The notes: generated by a model from the sequence alone, not told the origin. A stretch of 64,000 nucleotides of DNA from an alpha proteobacterium HIMB5 (GCA_000299095.1 CP003809.1:682001-746000); one strand, 5' to 3'. Positions 10,186-22,790 are shown, counted from the stretch's first letter. Program-made: numbers and translations.

Positions 10186-10205
10186 TAGTACCTAAGTTAG
10201 TACTA
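10186..10205. repeat. Small inverted repeat in the rpsL leader
   Basis: TAGTAC and GTACTA form a 6-bp stem around an 8-base loop. It lies about 60 nt upstream of the rpsL start, downstream of the predicted transcription start, so it would fold in the mRNA leader. It could be a leader or antitermination element, but no known family was recognised. Confidence 0.35.
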
Positions 10206-10227
10206 CATTCCAACCAAAAACATCGCC

Positions 10228-10255
10228 AAAATACTTATTAATTGTATTTTGTCAA
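10228..10255 (-). promoter_or_regulatory. Predicted sigma-70 promoter of the str-S10-spc genes
   Basis: On the minus strand a perfect TTGACA (10250-10255) is followed after 16 bp by TATTTT (10228-10233), a four-of-six match to the -10 box. Transcription would start near 10221, leaving a leader of about 95 nt before rpsL. The 158-nt gap between rpoC and rpsL is unusually long for this window, which supports a regulatory role. No clear rho-independent terminator is visible for rpoC, so read-through from rpoBC is also likely. Confidence 0.5.
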
Positions 10256-10284
10256 ACTAAAACTAGTTAAATACTGAGTTTTTT

Positions 10285-13200
10285 TTATTGATTTGCTTGG
10301 GTTTCTGAAGTTTCAGAGGGTTCTAATTTTTCTTGTTCAGATAAAAACTTATTATCGTCATTTAAGGCCTTATTATTCCATCTATTTTTGATATTTCCAG
10401 TACCAGCAGGCACTAATCTTCCAACAATTACGTTTTCTTTTAATCCATTAAGTGGATCAATTTTGCCCTTAATAGCTGCATCAGTTAAAACTCTAGTTGT
10501 TTCTTGGAATGAAGCAGCTGATATAAATGACTCAGTTTGCAGTGAAGCTTTGGTAATTCCCATCAAAACTCTTTCGCCAACAGCAGGTGTTTTGCCTTCA
10601 GCAACTAATTTTTCGTTTACATTATCAAATTTAATTCTATCAACAACTTCACCCGGTAGATAAGATGAATCTCCAGAAGATTTGACTTCAACTTTTTTCA
10701 ACATTTGTCTTAAAATTGTTTCGATGTGTTTGTCATTAATTACAACACCTTGCAACCTATAAACTTCTTGCACTTGGTTTACAAAATACTCAGTTAGATC
10801 TTTAATTCCTTTAATTCTTAAAATATCATGCGGTAATGGTACACCATCTAATAAATGTTCACCTTTTTGTATTTTTTCACCTTGGTTAAAATTAATATGC
10901 TTTCCTTTAGGAATTAAATAATTTGATGGTTCTGAACCATCTTCTGGTACAATAGAAACTCTTTGTTTACCTCTTACTTCTTTACCAAAAACAACCTGTC
11001 CATCGTTTTCTGCTATAATAGCACTATCTTTTGCTTTTCTAGCTTCAAATAGTTCTGCTACTCTTGGCAAACCTCCTGTAATATCTTTTGTTTTTGTTGT
11101 CTCTTTTGGTAACCTTGCAATTACATCACCTGCAGAAACTTTTTGACCATCTTTCACAGATAGAATTGAGTCTGGTACTAAATAATATCTAGCTTCATTA
11201 TCGTCTGCTTTTTTGATTATATTTCCTTTTTCATCTCTTAATGTGATTCTAGGTTTAAGATCTGTGCTTTTTGATTGAGATCTCCAATCGATTACAGATT
11301 TAGATGAAATTCCAGTTGCATCATCAGTTGTTTCTTGAATAGAAACACCATCAATTAAATCAACAAATGTTGCAATACCACTTTTCTCGGCTATTACTGG
11401 AGTGGTATATGGATCCCATTCACAAATTTTTGTATTTGCTTTTATTTTGTCACCATTTTTAAAAAATAATTTTGAACCATACGCAACTTTATAAACTGCA
11501 ATTTGAACGCCATTATCATCTTCAATAGAAAGTTGTGTATTTCTTCCCATAACAATTAAATTCTTTTTAGAGTCCTCTAAAATATTTGAATTAATTATTT
11601 TTAAAGTCCCTTCATTTTTAGAAATTATTTGAGAATCTTGTTTTACTGATGCAGTACCACCAACGTGGAATGTTCTCATAGTTAACTGAGTTCCAGGTTC
11701 ACCGATTGATTGAGCTGAAATCATACCAATAGCTTCTCCAACATGAACAATTTTACCTCTTGATAGATCTCTACCATAACATGTCGCACAAACACCTTCT
11801 TTAGAACTACATGTCATTACAGAATAAACTTTAATAGCTTTTATACCAGCTGCATCAATTTGATCACAAGCAGCCTCATCAATCATAGAAGATTTCTTAA
11901 ATAATATATCTCCTGTTAATGGATGTTTCACATCTTGAGCAGTTACTCTTCCAAGAGCTCTTTCAGACAGACTTACAACAACATTACCTCCCTCTAGTAT
12001 CTCAGAAATTTCTATAAAACCAGGTTCGTCACATTTAACTTTTGTAATTGTTAAATCTTGAGCAACATCACAAAGTCTTCTAGTTAAATAACCAGAGCTA
12101 GCTGTTTTTAAAGCAGTATCTGCTAATCCTTTTCTAGCACCGTGAGTAGAATTAAAATATTCTAGAGCAGTTAAACCTTCTTTAAAATTTGAGGTAATTG
12201 GACTTTCTATAATTTCACCTGATGGTTTTGCGATTAGTCCTCTCATTCCAGCCAATTGTTTCATTTGTGCAGCAGAACCTCTTGCGCCACTATCAGCCAT
12301 CATAAATACCGAATTAATTTTTAATCCTTCATCAGTTTTTTCTGTTGCTGAAATACCCTTCATCATCTCTGCAGCAACACTGTCTGTACATTTAGACCAT
12401 GCATCAACAACTTTATTATATTTTTCACCTCTAGTAATTAATCCTTCAGAATACTGTGTTTCATATTCTGCAATTAATTTTTTTGTATCATCAATTAATT
12501 TTGTTTTACTTTCTGGTATTACTAGGTCGTCCTTACCAAATGATATTCCAGCCTTAAATGCATGTTTAAAACCTAAATCTTTTAATTTATCACAGAAGAT
12601 AACCGTTGTTTTTTGACCACAAAATCTAAATACAACATCAATAATCTCTGATACAACTTTTTTTGGTAAAAGCCTATCAACCAAAGAAAACTTAATGTTG
12701 TGATTTTTAGGTAATAAGTTTGCTAATAAAAATCTGCCCGCTGTTGATGTGTATTTTTCGTATTTCTTGTTACCCTTTTCATCAACAGTCTCAAATCTTG
12801 ATATAATTGTACTATGAACTTTAATTTGTCCAGATGATAAAGCAAACTCAATTTGATCAGAGTCAGTAAAGTATCCAATTGGTTTTTCAGAAATTGGTTC
12901 TTGAGACAAATAGTAAATTCCCAAAATCATGTCCTGACTTGGAACAATAATTGGTTTACCATTTGAAGGAGATAAAATGTTATTTGTTGATAACATTAGA
13001 ATTCTAGCTTCTAGTTGAGCCTCTAAACTTAAAGGCACATGAACAGCCATTTGGTCGCCATCAAAATCAGCATTGAATGCTGCACAAGTTAAAGGATGTA
13101 GTTCAATTGCATCACCTTCTATAAGTTTGGGTTCAAACGCTTGAACACCAAGTCTATGAAGTGTTGGTGCTCTATTTAATAATACAGGATGTTCTCTTAC

Positions 13201-14457
13201 AATTAATTCTAATGCATCCCAAACAGCATTAGTTTCTTTTTCTACTATTTTTTTGGCCTGTTTAATAGTAGAGGCTAAGCCTAATTTATTTAATCTTGCG
13301 TATAAAAATGGTTTAAATAATTCCAAAGCCATTTTTTTTGGTAAACCACACTCATGAAGTTTTAAATCTGGTCCAACAACGATTACAGATCTACCTGAGT
13401 AGTCAACTCTTTTACCTAACAAGTTCTGTCTAAATCTTCCTTGCTTACCTTTAAGCATTTCAGCAAGAGATTTAAGTGGTCTTTTTCCAGTTCCTGTAAT
13501 TACTCTGCCTCTTCTTCCATTATCAAAGAGTGCATCAACAGATTCTTGAAGCATTCTCTTTTCATTTCTTACAATAATATCTGGTGCTTTAAGATCCATT
13601 AATCTTTTTAAACGATTATTTCTATTGATAACTCTTCTATAAAGATCATTAAGATCAGATGTAGCAAATCTTCCGCCATCTAATGGAACTAAAGGTCTTA
13701 ACTCAGGTGGAATAACTGGAACCACAGTCATAATCATCCATTCAGGTTTTTGGCCTGTTTCAATAAATGACTCAATTAACTTTAATCTTTTAATTGCTCT
13801 TTCTTCGTTAACTTTTGATTTTGTTTCCTTGATATAGCTAACTAAACTTTTTCTCTCCAATTCTAAATCTAAATTTTTGAGCATCTCTAAAACTGCCTCT
13901 GCACCAATACCAGCAGTAAATGCTTCCTCACCAAATTCATCTTGGTATTTAGCTAATTCTTCCTCATTAAGTAATTGATTTTTCTGTAAACCTGTTAAAC
14001 CTGGTTCAATAACAATAAAATTTTCAAAATATAAAACTCTTTCTATTTCTTTAAGTTTCATATCAACGGCTAATGCAATTCTGCTAGGTAAAGATTTTAA
14101 AAACCAAATATGAGCAACTGGAGTTGCTAAATTGATGTGACCCATTCTTTCTCTTCTTACATTAGATTTGGTTACCTCAACTCCACATTTTTCACATATA
14201 ATCCCTCTAAATTTCATTCTTTTATATTTCCCACACAAACATTCATAATCTTTGATAGGACCAAAAATACGTGCACAAAATAAACCATCTTTTTCTGGCC
14301 TAAATGTTCTATAATTTATTGTTTCAGGTTTTTTAATTTCTCCATACGTCCAAGATTTTATTTTTTCTGGACTAGCTAATGAAATTTTTATGCTATTAAA
14401 ATTTTGAGCTTCTGAAATTTCTGAATTTTTAAATAAATCTGTTAATTCTTTTTTCAT
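10285..14457 (-). CDS. rpoC: DNA-directed RNA polymerase subunit beta'
   Basis: Catalytic subunit of RNA polymerase. The 1390-residue sequence has the N-terminal zinc site ([20 protein letters not shown]), the active-site Mg-binding motif [14 protein letters not shown], and the second cysteine cluster [15 protein letters not shown]. Bridge and trigger regions are intact ([18 protein letters not shown]). The length matches alphaproteobacterial beta'. Its ATG directly follows the rpoB stop codon. The C-terminus ends in a short Glu/Ser-rich tail. Confidence 0.99.
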   Translation of the reverse strand: MKKELTDLFKNSEISEAQNFNSIKISLASPEKIKSWTYGEIKKPETINYRTFRPEKDGLFCARIFGPIKDYECLCGKYKRMKFRGIICEKCGVEVTKSNVRRERMGHINLATPVAHIWFLKSLPSRIALAVDMKLKEIERVLYFENFIVIEPGLTGLQKNQLLNEEELAKYQDEFGEEAFTAGIGAEAVLEMLKNLDLELERKSLVSYIKETKSKVNEERAIKRLKLIESFIETGQKPEWMIMTVVPVIPPELRPLVPLDGGRFATSDLNDLYRRVINRNNRLKRLMDLKAPDIIVRNEKRMLQESVDALFDNGRRGRVITGTGKRPLKSLAEMLKGKQGRFRQNLLGKRVDYSGRSVIVVGPDLKLHECGLPKKMALELFKPFLYARLNKLGLASTIKQAKKIVEKETNAVWDALELIVREHPVLLNRAPTLHRLGVQAFEPKLIEGDAIELHPLTCAAFNADFDGDQMAVHVPLSLEAQLEARILMLSTNNILSPSNGKPIIVPSQDMILGIYYLSQEPISEKPIGYFTDSDQIEFALSSGQIKVHSTIISRFETVDEKGNKKYEKYTSTAGRFLLANLLPKNHNIKFSLVDRLLPKKVVSEIIDVVFRFCGQKTTVIFCDKLKDLGFKHAFKAGISFGKDDLVIPESKTKLIDDTKKLIAEYETQYSEGLITRGEKYNKVVDAWSKCTDSVAAEMMKGISATEKTDEGLKINSVFMMADSGARGSAAQMKQLAGMRGLIAKPSGEIIESPITSNFKEGLTALEYFNSTHGARKGLADTALKTASSGYLTRRLCDVAQDLTITKVKCDEPGFIEISEILEGGNVVVSLSERALGRVTAQDVKHPLTGDILFKKSSMIDEAACDQIDAAGIKAIKVYSVMTCSSKEGVCATCYGRDLSRGKIVHVGEAIGMISAQSIGEPGTQLTMRTFHVGGTASVKQDSQIISKNEGTLKIINSNILEDSKKNLIVMGRNTQLSIEDDNGVQIAVYKVAYGSKLFFKNGDKIKANTKICEWDPYTTPVIAEKSGIATFVDLIDGVSIQETTDDATGISSKSVIDWRSQSKSTDLKPRITLRDEKGNIIKKADDNEARYYLVPDSILSVKDGQKVSAGDVIARLPKETTKTKDITGGLPRVAELFEARKAKDSAIIAENDGQVVFGKEVRGKQRVSIVPEDGSEPSNYLIPKGKHINFNQGEKIQKGEHLLDGVPLPHDILRIKGIKDLTEYFVNQVQEVYRLQGVVINDKHIETILRQMLKKVEVKSSGDSSYLPGEVVDRIKFDNVNEKLVAEGKTPAVGERVLMGITKASLQTESFISAASFQETTRVLTDAAIKGKIDPLNGLKENVIVGRLVPAGTGNIKNRWNNKALNDDNKFLSEQEKLEPSETSETQANQ

Positions 14458-17400
14458 TTAATTTAACTCCACATTTAATGCTAAAGATTTTATTTCTTTT
14501 ACTAATACGTTGAATGACTCAGGAATACCTGACTCAAAATTCTCTTCACCTTTCACAATTGTCTCGTAAACTTTCACCCTTCCTGCTACATCGTCAGATT
14601 TAACAGTTAGTATTTCTTGTAAAGTATATGAGGCTCCATAAGCTTCTAAAGCCCAAACTTCCATTTCACCAAATCTTTGGCCACCTAATTGTGCCTTACC
14701 TCCAAGAGGTTGTTGAGTAACTAAACTATAAGGACCTGTCGATCTAGCATGAATTTTATCTTCAACTAAATGATGTAATTTTAGCATATAAATTATTCCA
14801 ACAGTTACAGGTCTATCAAACTTTTCACCTGTTCTTCCATCCCACAAATAAGTTTGACCTGATCCTGGTAGGTTAGCAAGTTCTAACATTTCAGTAACGT
14901 TTTGTTCTTTTGCTCCATCAAAAACTGGTGTTGATATCGCTATCCCATTTTGAAGATTTTCACAAAGATCTTTAAATTCTGTTTTGTTCAATTTTTCAAC
15001 TTTTTCAGAATATGCTTCATCGCCATATACGGATTTTAAAAATTTAGAAATTTTTTCAGTTTTCTCAATTTTCTTCTGATTTTCATTAATTAATTTTTTT
15101 ATTTCTTCCCCAAATTCTTTGCACGCCCACCCTAAGTGTGTTTCTAAAATTTGGCCCACATTCATTCTACTAGGAACACCAAGAGGATTTAAAACTATAT
15201 CAACCGGTCTTCCATCTTCTCTATATGGCATATCCTCAACAGGAACAATTTTACTGACAACCCCTTTGTTTCCATGTCTTCCAGACATTTTATCTCCTGG
15301 TCTTAATCTTCTCTTGATAGCCACAAAAACTTTAACCATTTTCATAACACTAGGAAGTAAATCATCACCACTTCTGATTTTTAAAACCTTGTCTTCAAAT
15401 CTTTCTGTAATATCTTGTTTGGCAGAAGTGTATTGATCTTTTAACTGAGCAAGTGTTGACTCATCTTGAACATTACCAACACTGATTTTAAAAATATCAT
15501 TTATACTTAAACTATTTATTAATTCTGCATTAAGTTCTTTACCCTCTGTTATATCTTTAACTTTTTTACTTAATTTAGAACCTGATAAAATTTGTGTAGC
15601 TCTTTGTTTTATACTTCTCTCCAAAATCTCTTCTTCAACAATTTTGTCTTGTTGAACTTGTTCAATTTCTGCTCTTTCAATAGTTATAGATCTTTCGTCT
15701 TTTTCAATTCCATGTCTATTAAATACTCTTACATCAACAACTGTTCCACTGCTTCCTCTAGACATTCTTAAAGAAGTGTCAGTTACATCGATTGCTTTTT
15801 CACCAAATATTGATCTTAGTAATTTCTCCTCAGGACCAGAGGCTGAGTCTCCTTTAGGTGTCACTTTTCCAACCAAAATATCTCCAGCATTAACTTCAGC
15901 ACCAATATAAACTATTCCTGACTCATCTAGATTTTTAAGCGCATCTTCATTTACATTTGGAATATCTCTTGTAATCTCTTCTTCACCAAGTTTTGTGTCT
16001 CTTGCCATAATTTCATACTCAACAATATGAACTGAGGTAAATACGTCGTCTGTTACACATCTTTCTGAAATCAAAATAGAGTCTTCAAAATTGTAACCCT
16101 GCCATGGCATAAACGCTACAGTTACATTCTTACCTAGAGCTAATTCACCTAATCTAGTTGATGGTCCATCTGCAATAATATCACCAGATTTAACTTTATC
16201 TCCTACACGCACTAAAGGTCTCTGGTTAATACATGTATTTTGGTTTGATCTTTTAAATTTTTGAAGATTGTAAATATCTACTCCAGATTTACTAAAGTCA
16301 GTTTCCTCTGTAGCTTTAATTACAATTCTTTTACCATCAATCTTATCAACAATCCCATCTCTTTTAGCTACAATAGTAACACCTGAATCCAAAGCAACAT
16401 CACTTTCAATACCTGTACCAACCAAAGGCGATTCTGGTTTTAATAAAGGAACCGCTTGTCTCATCATGTTAGAACCCATAAGAGCTCTGTTGGCATCATC
16501 ATTTTCTAAAAATGGGATTAATGAAGCTGCAACTGAAACTAATTGTTTAGGTGAGACGTCGATGTAATCGATAGTATCTGGTTTAGCTAATAGAAAGTTT
16601 AAGTTTTGTCTGCAAGACACAAGTTCTTCAATGATTTTTCCATTTTTATCTAATTTAGTGTTTGCTTGAGCGATTGTATATTTAGTTTCTTCCATTGCAG
16701 ATAAGTATTCAACTTTGTCTTGCACCACGCCGTCTTTAACTCGTTTGTAAGGGCTTTCTATAAAACCATACTTATTAATTTTAGCATAAGTAGATAAACT
16801 GTTAATTAACCCAATGTTAGGTCCTTCTGGAGTTTCGATCGGACAAATTCTTCCATAATGTGTTGGGTGTACATCCCTAACTTCAAAACCAGCTCTTTCT
16901 CTTGTAAGACCACCTGGCCCTAAAGCAGAAACTCTTCTTTTATGTGTAATCTCTGACAATGGATTAGTTTGATCCATGAACTGAGATAATTGAGAACTTG
17001 CAAAAAAATCTTTTAGAGAAACAGTTAGTGGTTTAGCGTTTATTAAGTCTTGAGGCATTGCAGATTCAACATCAAGAGTAGTCATTTTTTCTTTAATTGC
17101 TCTCTCCATTCTGTAAACACCTATCCTCGCTTGATTTTCAACTAATTCACCAACAGATCTAACTCTTCGATTGCCTAGGTGATCAATATCATCAACATCA
17201 TCTTTGCCATCTCTTAAATCTAACATTTTGTGAATTATAGAAATGATGTCGTCATTTCTTAAAATAGTTATTTTATCAGAGCAATCTAGGCTTAATCTTG
17301 AATTCATTTTTACTCTTCCAACATCAGACAAATCATACCTATCTGAACTAAAGAATAGATTGTTAAAAATTTGAGTTGCTATTTCAATTGTAGGTGGCTC

Positions 17401-18546
17401 ACCTGGTCTTAACATTTTATAGATCTCAGTAATAGCTTCGTCTTTAGTATTATTTTTATCATTTAAGATTGTTGTTAATAAATATGGACCTTTATTGATC
17501 GCATTTGTTGTAGATATTTTGATTGTATGAATATTTGCCTCCAAAATTTTTTCGATAATTGTATCGTTCAATTCAGTACCAATTTTAAACGTACCTTCTT
17601 CTTCTTCACTTACTTTGATATCAGTGTGTAAAAATTTGCCATACAAAGATTCTTTAGATACAAATATATCTTTTAAACCTTCATTAGCTAATTTTTTTGC
17701 ATTTAAAAAATTAATTTTATCACCAGGCTTGATAACTACCTTGCCAGTTTTTGCATCAATTACTTCTTCTGAAAAATTTTTAGCTTTATAATTTTCTGGA
17801 TTAAACTTTGTTTTCCATTTATATGATTTCGAGTCATAAACATAATTTTCACTTTCATAAAACTCATTTGCAATTTCTAATTTTGTATAACCAAGAGCTA
17901 GTAATAATGTTGAAGCTAAAATTTTCTTTTTTCGGTCTATCTTAAAGTATAAGAAATCTTTTACATCAAACTCAAAGTCTAACCATGAACCTCTATTCGG
18001 AATAACTCTACAGTTAAATAGTAATTTACCACTTGCATGAGTTTTTCCTTTGTCGTGATCAAAAAATACACCAGGACTTCTATGCATTTGGTTAACTACA
18101 ACTCTTTGAACTCCATTTGTAATAAATGTTCCGCTATTAGTCATCATTGGAACATCGCCCATATAAACTTCTTGTTCTTTTGCTGATAATATATCTTTAG
18201 TATTATTTTCTTGGTCTATTTCATAAACCACAAGTCTAAGAGTACATTTTAAAGCTGATGAATATGTTAGACCTCTAGCTATACATTCTTCAACATCAAA
18301 TTTTGGTTTCTCTAATCTATATGAAACATATTCTAAAGTTGCTTTATCGTTTAAATCTTCAATTGGAAATATACTTTTGAATACTCTATCGAAACCTTTT
18401 GTTAAATCACCTGCTTCTTCTTTAAAGTCAGTTAATTCTTTGTAAGAGTTCTTTTGAACCTCTATTAGATTGGGAATTGATAATCCCTCTTTTAATTTTC
18501 CAAAACTTTTTCTAATATTTTTTTTTTCAGTAAAAGATAATTGCAT
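14458..18546 (-). CDS. rpoB: DNA-directed RNA polymerase subunit beta
   Basis: Beta subunit of RNA polymerase, 1362 residues. The rifampicin pocket region reads [21 protein letters not shown], of which [18 protein letters not shown] is the standard sensitive sequence. Later motifs include [13 protein letters not shown] and the C-terminal [12 protein letters not shown]. It follows rplL after 56 nt and abuts rpoC. No odd insertion or break was seen. Confidence 0.99.
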   Translation of the reverse strand: MQLSFTEKKNIRKSFGKLKEGLSIPNLIEVQKNSYKELTDFKEEAGDLTKGFDRVFKSIFPIEDLNDKATLEYVSYRLEKPKFDVEECIARGLTYSSALKCTLRLVVYEIDQENNTKDILSAKEQEVYMGDVPMMTNSGTFITNGVQRVVVNQMHRSPGVFFDHDKGKTHASGKLLFNCRVIPNRGSWLDFEFDVKDFLYFKIDRKKKILASTLLLALGYTKLEIANEFYESENYVYDSKSYKWKTKFNPENYKAKNFSEEVIDAKTGKVVIKPGDKINFLNAKKLANEGLKDIFVSKESLYGKFLHTDIKVSEEEEGTFKIGTELNDTIIEKILEANIHTIKISTTNAINKGPYLLTTILNDKNNTKDEAITEIYKMLRPGEPPTIEIATQIFNNLFFSSDRYDLSDVGRVKMNSRLSLDCSDKITILRNDDIISIIHKMLDLRDGKDDVDDIDHLGNRRVRSVGELVENQARIGVYRMERAIKEKMTTLDVESAMPQDLINAKPLTVSLKDFFASSQLSQFMDQTNPLSEITHKRRVSALGPGGLTRERAGFEVRDVHPTHYGRICPIETPEGPNIGLINSLSTYAKINKYGFIESPYKRVKDGVVQDKVEYLSAMEETKYTIAQANTKLDKNGKIIEELVSCRQNLNFLLAKPDTIDYIDVSPKQLVSVAASLIPFLENDDANRALMGSNMMRQAVPLLKPESPLVGTGIESDVALDSGVTIVAKRDGIVDKIDGKRIVIKATEETDFSKSGVDIYNLQKFKRSNQNTCINQRPLVRVGDKVKSGDIIADGPSTRLGELALGKNVTVAFMPWQGYNFEDSILISERCVTDDVFTSVHIVEYEIMARDTKLGEEEITRDIPNVNEDALKNLDESGIVYIGAEVNAGDILVGKVTPKGDSASGPEEKLLRSIFGEKAIDVTDTSLRMSRGSSGTVVDVRVFNRHGIEKDERSITIERAEIEQVQQDKIVEEEILERSIKQRATQILSGSKLSKKVKDITEGKELNAELINSLSINDIFKISVGNVQDESTLAQLKDQYTSAKQDITERFEDKVLKIRSGDDLLPSVMKMVKVFVAIKRRLRPGDKMSGRHGNKGVVSKIVPVEDMPYREDGRPVDIVLNPLGVPSRMNVGQILETHLGWACKEFGEEIKKLINENQKKIEKTEKISKFLKSVYGDEAYSEKVEKLNKTEFKDLCENLQNGIAISTPVFDGAKEQNVTEMLELANLPGSGQTYLWDGRTGEKFDRPVTVGIIYMLKLHHLVEDKIHARSTGPYSLVTQQPLGGKAQLGGQRFGEMEVWALEAYGASYTLQEILTVKSDDVAGRVKVYETIVKGEENFESGIPESFNVLVKEIKSLALNVELN

Positions 18547-18557
18547 CTATATTCAAT

Positions 18558-18583
18558 GATGCTGATTATAAATAAACAGCACC
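18558..18583 (-). promoter_or_regulatory. Hairpin in the rplL-rpoB gap
   Basis: GGTGCTG and CAGCATC can pair (7 bp, one G-U) around a 12-base A+T loop, in the 56-nt spacer before rpoB. In Escherichia coli the matching spacer holds an attenuator and an RNase III processing site that set the ratio of ribosomal protein to polymerase synthesis. The position supports a similar role here; the function itself is an inference. No run of U follows, so it is not a standard strong terminator. Confidence 0.4.
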
Positions 18584-18602
18584 TTAATAATTCCTTGTTA
18601 AT

Positions 18603-18968
18603 TTACTTAAGTTCTACCTTAGCGCCTGCTGCTTCTAACTTAGCTTTGATTTCTTCAGCTTCTTTTTTTGGAACACCAGACTTAACTTCCTTTGGTGCAC
18701 CTTCAACTAAGTCTTTAGCTTCTTTTAGTCCTAGAGAAGTTGCTGCTCTAACTTCTTTAATAACATTAATTTTTTTATCACCTGCTGAAACTAACATGAT
18801 TGTAAAGTCATCTTTATCCTCAGCTGGAGCTGCTCCACCGGCTGCTGCTGGTGCAGCTGCTGCCATAGGTGTTACACCCCATTTTTCCTCAAGTTGTTTT
18901 GATAACTCAGCTGCTTCAGCAACAGTCAAGTTTGATAAATCTTCAATAATTTTGTTCAGGTCTGGCAT
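18603..18968 (-). CDS. rplL: 50S ribosomal protein L7/L12
   Basis: Stalk protein that recruits the GTPase factors. The 121-residue sequence has the N-terminal dimerisation part, an Ala-rich hinge ([17 protein letters not shown]) near residues 35-50, and the globular C-terminal domain with [17 protein letters not shown]. The hinge makes this stretch noticeably richer in G+C than its surroundings. It follows rplJ by 14 nt. Confidence 0.98.
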   Translation of the reverse strand: MPDLNKIIEDLSNLTVAEAAELSKQLEEKWGVTPMAAAAPAAAGGAAPAEDKDDFTIMLVSAGDKKINVIKEVRAATSLGLKEAKDLVEGAPKEVKSGVPKKEAEEIKAKLEAAGAKVELK

Positions 18969-18982
18969 ATTTCACTCTTTGT

Positions 18983-19492
18983 TTATTTTTCAGAATTTTC
19001 TGCGGACAAACTACTCATTTTTTCTGATCTTGCAAGTAAAATACTCACAAATTTTGATGCTGGAGCATTCAAAATACCCACAATATTTGCTCTTGCTTCG
19101 TCTAATGTAGGTAAAGTAGCAACGTTTTGGACTCCCGCTTGATCCAAAACCTCATTTTCCATTATTCCACCTATTAACTTTAGATTCTCATTATCTTTTG
19201 CAAATTTTGATAAAATTCTTGCTGAAATAATTGCATCCTCACCAAATGCAACTGCTGTTGGGCCAGTAAATAAACCAGCTAAATCTTTACATCTTGTTTT
19301 TTCTAGTGCTAGTTTTGTAATCCTATTTTTTGTAATTTTAAAAATTATACCGTGTTCTCTCATTTTAGATCTTAACTCATCTATCTGAGGCATAGTTAAT
19401 CCTTGATAATGAGTAACCATCACAGCTTTACTGTTTTCAAACTGTTTTGACATTTCATCAATATAAACTTTCTTTTGTTTTTTGGTCATCAT
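18983..19492 (-). CDS. rplJ: 50S ribosomal protein L10
   Basis: Base of the L7/L12 stalk. The 169 residues include VMVTHYQGLTMPQIDELRSKMRE-type segments (here THYQGLTMPQIDELRSK) and LFTGPTAVAFGED. The frame opens with two consecutive Met codons, so the true start may be one codon later. It lies 4 nt after rplA. The spacer is too short to hold the long L10 leader known from enterobacteria; any L10 autoregulation would have to work elsewhere. Confidence 0.96.
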   Translation of the reverse strand: MMTKKQKKVYIDEMSKQFENSKAVMVTHYQGLTMPQIDELRSKMREHGIIFKITKNRITKLALEKTRCKDLAGLFTGPTAVAFGEDAIISARILSKFAKDNENLKLIGGIMENEVLDQAGVQNVATLPTLDEARANIVGILNAPASKFVSILLARSEKMSSLSAENSEK

Positions 19493-19496
19493 AATC

Positions 19497-20186
19497 TTAA
19501 ATTACCTTATTTAATTTTAATTTATAAGAAACACCCATTGATGAGGTGATGAAAGCGGATTTTATTAAATCACCTTTTAAAGTGTTATTAGATTTTTCTT
19601 TTTCTAAAGCTTCTAAAATAGCATTATAATTTTTGATCAATTTATCATCTTCAAATGATTTTTTTCCAATGCTAACACCTATATTACCATCTTTGTCATT
19701 TCTAATCTCAGCTTGACCAGATTTTGCATCTTTAATTGCAGTTTGTAAATCTTCAGTTACTGAACCTAACTTAGGATTAGGCATTAAACCTTTTGGTCCT
19801 AAAACTTTTCCAAGTTTTGATAATTTTATCATCATTGCTGGAGTACAAATTAATTTTTCAAAATTAATTTCACCTGCTTTAATCTTTTCTATAAATTCAT
19901 CACCACCAACGATATCGGCACCAGCATCTTTTGCATCTTTAGATTTCGCATCTTCACAAACTACTGCAACTTTTACATTTCTACCTGTTCCACCTGGTAA
20001 ATTTACTACTGTTCTAATATTTACTTCACTTTTCTTCTGTTTATTGTTTATTTGAAAACTTATATCAACTGACTCATCAAACTTTGTAGTACAATTCCTT
20101 TTAACTTCTGGTAACAGCTTTTCAATTAAGTCTTCATTTAGCTCAGAAGTATTGTTTGGTAATTTTTTATATCTTTTAGACGGCAT
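19497..20186 (-). CDS. rplA: 50S ribosomal protein L1
   Basis: Forms the mobile L1 stalk at the E site; in many bacteria it represses its own operon. The 229-residue protein contains the diagnostic GKVLGPKGLMPNPKLGSVT and the segment VNLPGGTGRNVKVAVV. It begins at the last base of rplK. Confidence 0.98.
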   Translation of the reverse strand: MPSKRYKKLPNNTSELNEDLIEKLLPEVKRNCTTKFDESVDISFQINNKQKKSEVNIRTVVNLPGGTGRNVKVAVVCEDAKSKDAKDAGADIVGGDEFIEKIKAGEINFEKLICTPAMMIKLSKLGKVLGPKGLMPNPKLGSVTEDLQTAIKDAKSGQAEIRNDKDGNIGVSIGKKSFEDDKLIKNYNAILEALEKEKSNNTLKGDLIKSAFITSSMGVSYKLKLNKVI

Positions 20187-20611
20187 TACTCTTTAACCTC
20201 AATTCCCATTGATCTTGCTGAACCAGCAATAATTTTAACAGCTTGATCCAAATCAATTGCGTTTAAATCATTCATTTTCTGTTTAGCAATATCTTCGGCT
20301 TGTTTTTTTGTTATGGAAGCAACTATGTTTCTACCTGGTTCTTTAGAACCACTCTTAAGCTTAGCCGCTTCTCTTATAAAAAAGGAAGCAGGAGGTGATT
20401 TAATTTTAAAATCAAATTTTTTGTCTTTATAGACTGTAATCTCAACAGGAATAGGTTTGCCTGCCATAGATTTTGTTTTATCATTGAATGCTTTACAAAA
20501 TTCCATAATATTAACTCCACGTTGACCTAATGCAGGACCAACAGGAGGAGCTGGGTTAGCTTGACCACCTTTAATTTGTAGTTTTATAAATCCACTAATT
20601 TCTTTTGCCAT
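20186..20611 (-). CDS. rplK: 50S ribosomal protein L11
   Basis: Part of the GTPase-associated centre and needed for stringent activation of RelA. The 141 residues include the proline-rich N-terminal segment [18 protein letters not shown] and the C-terminal [10 protein letters not shown]. Length is normal. It begins at the last base of nusG. Confidence 0.98.
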   Translation of the reverse strand: MAKEISGFIKLQIKGGQANPAPPVGPALGQRGVNIMEFCKAFNDKTKSMAGKPIPVEITVYKDKKFDFKIKSPPASFFIREAAKLKSGSKEPGRNIVASITKKQAEDIAKQKMNDLNAIDLDQAVKIIAGSARSMGIEVKE

Positions 20612-21141
20612 TAACTTACCTTTTCAACTTGGTTATATTCTAAATCAACCGGTGTAGGACGACCAAATATAGAAACTGAGACCTTAAGTCTAGACTTTTC
20701 TTCATCAATTTCTTCAACCATTCCATTAAATGAAGCAAATGGCCCATCCACTACCTGAACTTTTTCACCAACGCTGTACTCTATACCAGATTTTGGCTGA
20801 GCTACACCATCTTTTATTTGGCCTAAAATCTTCTCAATTTCTTTATCAGAAACTGGTACAGGCATGCCTTTTGAGCCTAAAAAACCACTTACTCTCTTTA
20901 TGCTTTTTATCATGTGATAAATGCTATTATCCATCTCACTTTTAATTAATACATAACCAGGAAAATACTTCTTTTTTCTTTGTATTCGTTTTCCTCTTTT
21001 AACTTCTGTTACATCATGAGTAGGAACAACAATTTCATCAAATTTATCTGAGATTTTAGCTTTTTCAGCTTCCTCTTTAATTAAACCTGCAACTTTATTT
21101 TCGAAACTAGAGTGTGATTGAACAATGTACCAATTTTTCAT
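20611..21141 (-). CDS. nusG: Transcription antitermination factor NusG
   Basis: Binds RNA polymerase and couples transcription to Rho or to the ribosome. The NGN domain occupies about the first 110 residues ([28 protein letters not shown]). The C-terminal KOW domain is visible as [21 protein letters not shown]. The 176 residues are normal. The gene begins at the last base of secE, as in the conserved secE-nusG pair. Confidence 0.98.
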   Translation of the reverse strand: MKNWYIVQSHSSFENKVAGLIKEEAEKAKISDKFDEIVVPTHDVTEVKRGKRIQRKKKYFPGYVLIKSEMDNSIYHMIKSIKRVSGFLGSKGMPVPVSDKEIEKILGQIKDGVAQPKSGIEYSVGEKVQVVDGPFASFNGMVEEIDEEKSRLKVSVSIFGRPTPVDLEYNQVEKVS

Positions 21142-21332
21142 TAAATGCTCACTTTCAATAACAATTCTAAGAAAAATTTAAGAACTTGATCAATCAGTAA
21201 AAAAAATAAAGACATTACAACGGCCATAGCAAATACCATAAGTGCACCTTGGACTGTTTCTTTTCCAGTAGGCCAAGAAACTTTAAAAGCTTCTTGTTTT
21301 ACTTCCTGTAAAAATTTAATTGGGTTCTTCAT
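21141..21332 (-). CDS. secE: Preprotein translocase subunit SecE
   Basis: Inner-membrane subunit that clamps SecY in the translocon. This is the short single-span form, 63 residues. The amphipathic segment FLQEVKQEAFKVSWPTGKE is followed by one membrane helix (about residues 30-55). It lies just downstream of tRNA-Trp and overlaps nusG by one base, matching the conserved tuf-tRNA-Trp-secE-nusG order. Confidence 0.96.
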   Translation of the reverse strand: MKNPIKFLQEVKQEAFKVSWPTGKETVQGALMVFAMAVVMSLFFLLIDQVLKFFLELLLKVSI

Positions 21333-21350
21333 TTTCCATTCTGCTCTAAT

Positions 21351-21426
21351 TGGCAGGAGCGGAGGGACTCGAACCCTCAGCCTCCGGTTTTGGAGACCGG
21401 CGCTCTACCAATTGAGCTACACTCCT
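21351..21426 (-). tRNA. tRNA-Trp (anticodon CCA)
   Basis: A 76-nt cloverleaf on the minus strand, with the 3' CCA encoded. The acceptor arm pairs AGGAGTG with CGCTCCT, with one G-U. The anticodon loop reads CTCCAAA with anticodon CCA, and the T arm contains GGTTCGAGTCC. It sits between tuf and secE, a position conserved in many proteobacteria. Confidence 0.97.
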
Positions 21427-21437
21427 ATTTATAGAGC

Positions 21438-22628
21438 TTACTCTATAATTTTTGTTACTACACCAGCTCCTACAGTTCTTCCACCTTCTCTTATTGCAAA
21501 ATTTAGTTTTTCAGCCATTGCAATTGGTGTAATCAATTTAACTGTGAACTTTGCATCGTCACCAGGCATAACCATTTCTGTACCAGCTGGCAGTTCTACT
21601 TCACCAGTTACGTCAGTAGTTCTGAAATAGAACTGTGGTCTGTACTTTGTAAAGAAAGGCGTATGTCTGCCACCCTCTTCTTTTTTAAGTACATAAGCCT
21701 GAGCTTCGAATTTAGTGTGTGGAGTAATTGATCCTGGTTTACAAAGAACTTGACCTCTTTCAACGTCAGTTCTTTCAACTCCTCTTAAAAGTACTCCAAT
21801 GTTATCACCAGCTTCACCTGAATCTAAAAGTTTTCTAAACATTTCTACTCCAGTACAAACTGATTTTCTAGTATCTCTTATTCCAACTATTTCAATTTCT
21901 TCACCAGTTTTAATCACACCAGATTCAACTCTTCCAGTTACAACTGTACCTCTTCCAGAAATTGAGAATACATCTTCAACAGGCATCAAGAAGTCTTTAT
22001 CTTTTGGTCTGTCAGGTTGTGGAATAAATTCATCAACATTTTTCATCAATTCTAAAATTGAATTTTTTCCAATTTCATCATCTCTTCCTTCAACTGCTGC
22101 AAGTGCTGAACCTTTAGCAATTGGAGTTTTATCTCCTGGAAATTTATATGAAGTTAATAATTCTTTAATTTCTTCCTCAACAAGTTCGATCATTTCTTTA
22201 TCATCAACTTGATCAACTTTATTTAAGTAAACACAAATTGCAGGTACACCAACTTGTCTTGCTAATAGAATGTGTTCTCTAGTTTGAGGCATTGGTCCAT
22301 CTGCAGCATTAACTACTAGGATTGCTCCATCCATTTGTGCTGCACCAGTGATCATGTTTTTTACATAATCGGCGTGACCTGGACAGTCTACGTGTGCATA
22401 GTGTCTTTTTTCTGTTTCATATTCAACGTGAGCAGTTGAAATTGTAATTCCTCTTTCTTTTTCTTCAGGAGCTTTATCAATTTCATCATATGCTACTGAT
22501 TTTGCTCCACCCTGTTCTGCTAAAACTTTTGTGATTGCAGCTGTTAAAGTTGTTTTACCATGATCGACGTGACCAATAGTACCGATATTACAGTGGGGTT
22601 TATTTCTTACAAACTTTTCTTTTGACAT
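21438..22628 (-). CDS. tuf: Translation elongation factor Tu
   Basis: GTPase that brings aminoacyl-tRNA to the ribosome. The 396-residue sequence has [15 protein letters not shown] (P-loop), [14 protein letters not shown] (switch I), DCPGHADYV (switch II) and NKVDQ. Domains 2 and 3 are complete, ending [10 protein letters not shown]. This is the only tuf copy in the window. It lies between tRNA-Gly and tRNA-Trp and is probably co-transcribed with both and with secE-nusG. Confidence 0.99.
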   Translation of the reverse strand: MSKEKFVRNKPHCNIGTIGHVDHGKTTLTAAITKVLAEQGGAKSVAYDEIDKAPEEKERGITISTAHVEYETEKRHYAHVDCPGHADYVKNMITGAAQMDGAILVVNAADGPMPQTREHILLARQVGVPAICVYLNKVDQVDDKEMIELVEEEIKELLTSYKFPGDKTPIAKGSALAAVEGRDDEIGKNSILELMKNVDEFIPQPDRPKDKDFLMPVEDVFSISGRGTVVTGRVESGVIKTGEEIEIVGIRDTRKSVCTGVEMFRKLLDSGEAGDNIGVLLRGVERTDVERGQVLCKPGSITPHTKFEAQAYVLKKEEGGRHTPFFTKYRPQFYFRTTDVTGEVELPAGTEMVMPGDDAKFTVKLITPIAMAEKLNFAIREGGRTVGAGVVTKIIE

Positions 22629-22671
22629 TACTTTATTACCTCAGTTTATTTTTTTTATAATTTTAATTTCT

Positions 22672-22745
22672 TGGAGCGGGTAAAGGGAATCGAACCCTTA
22701 CATCCAGCTTGGAAGGCTAGCGTTCTACCATTGAACTACACCCGC
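22672..22745 (-). tRNA. tRNA-Gly (anticodon TCC)
   Basis: A 74-nt cloverleaf with encoded CCA. The acceptor arm pairs GCGGGTG with TACCCGC. The anticodon loop reads CTTCCAA with anticodon TCC, and the T arm contains GGTTCGATTCC. It is 43 nt upstream of tuf, in the same transcription unit as tRNA-Tyr. Confidence 0.97.
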
Positions 22746-22790
22746 GCAACCCCAAGAGTAACACTCCATGTTATTTAAAAAATGATTGAA

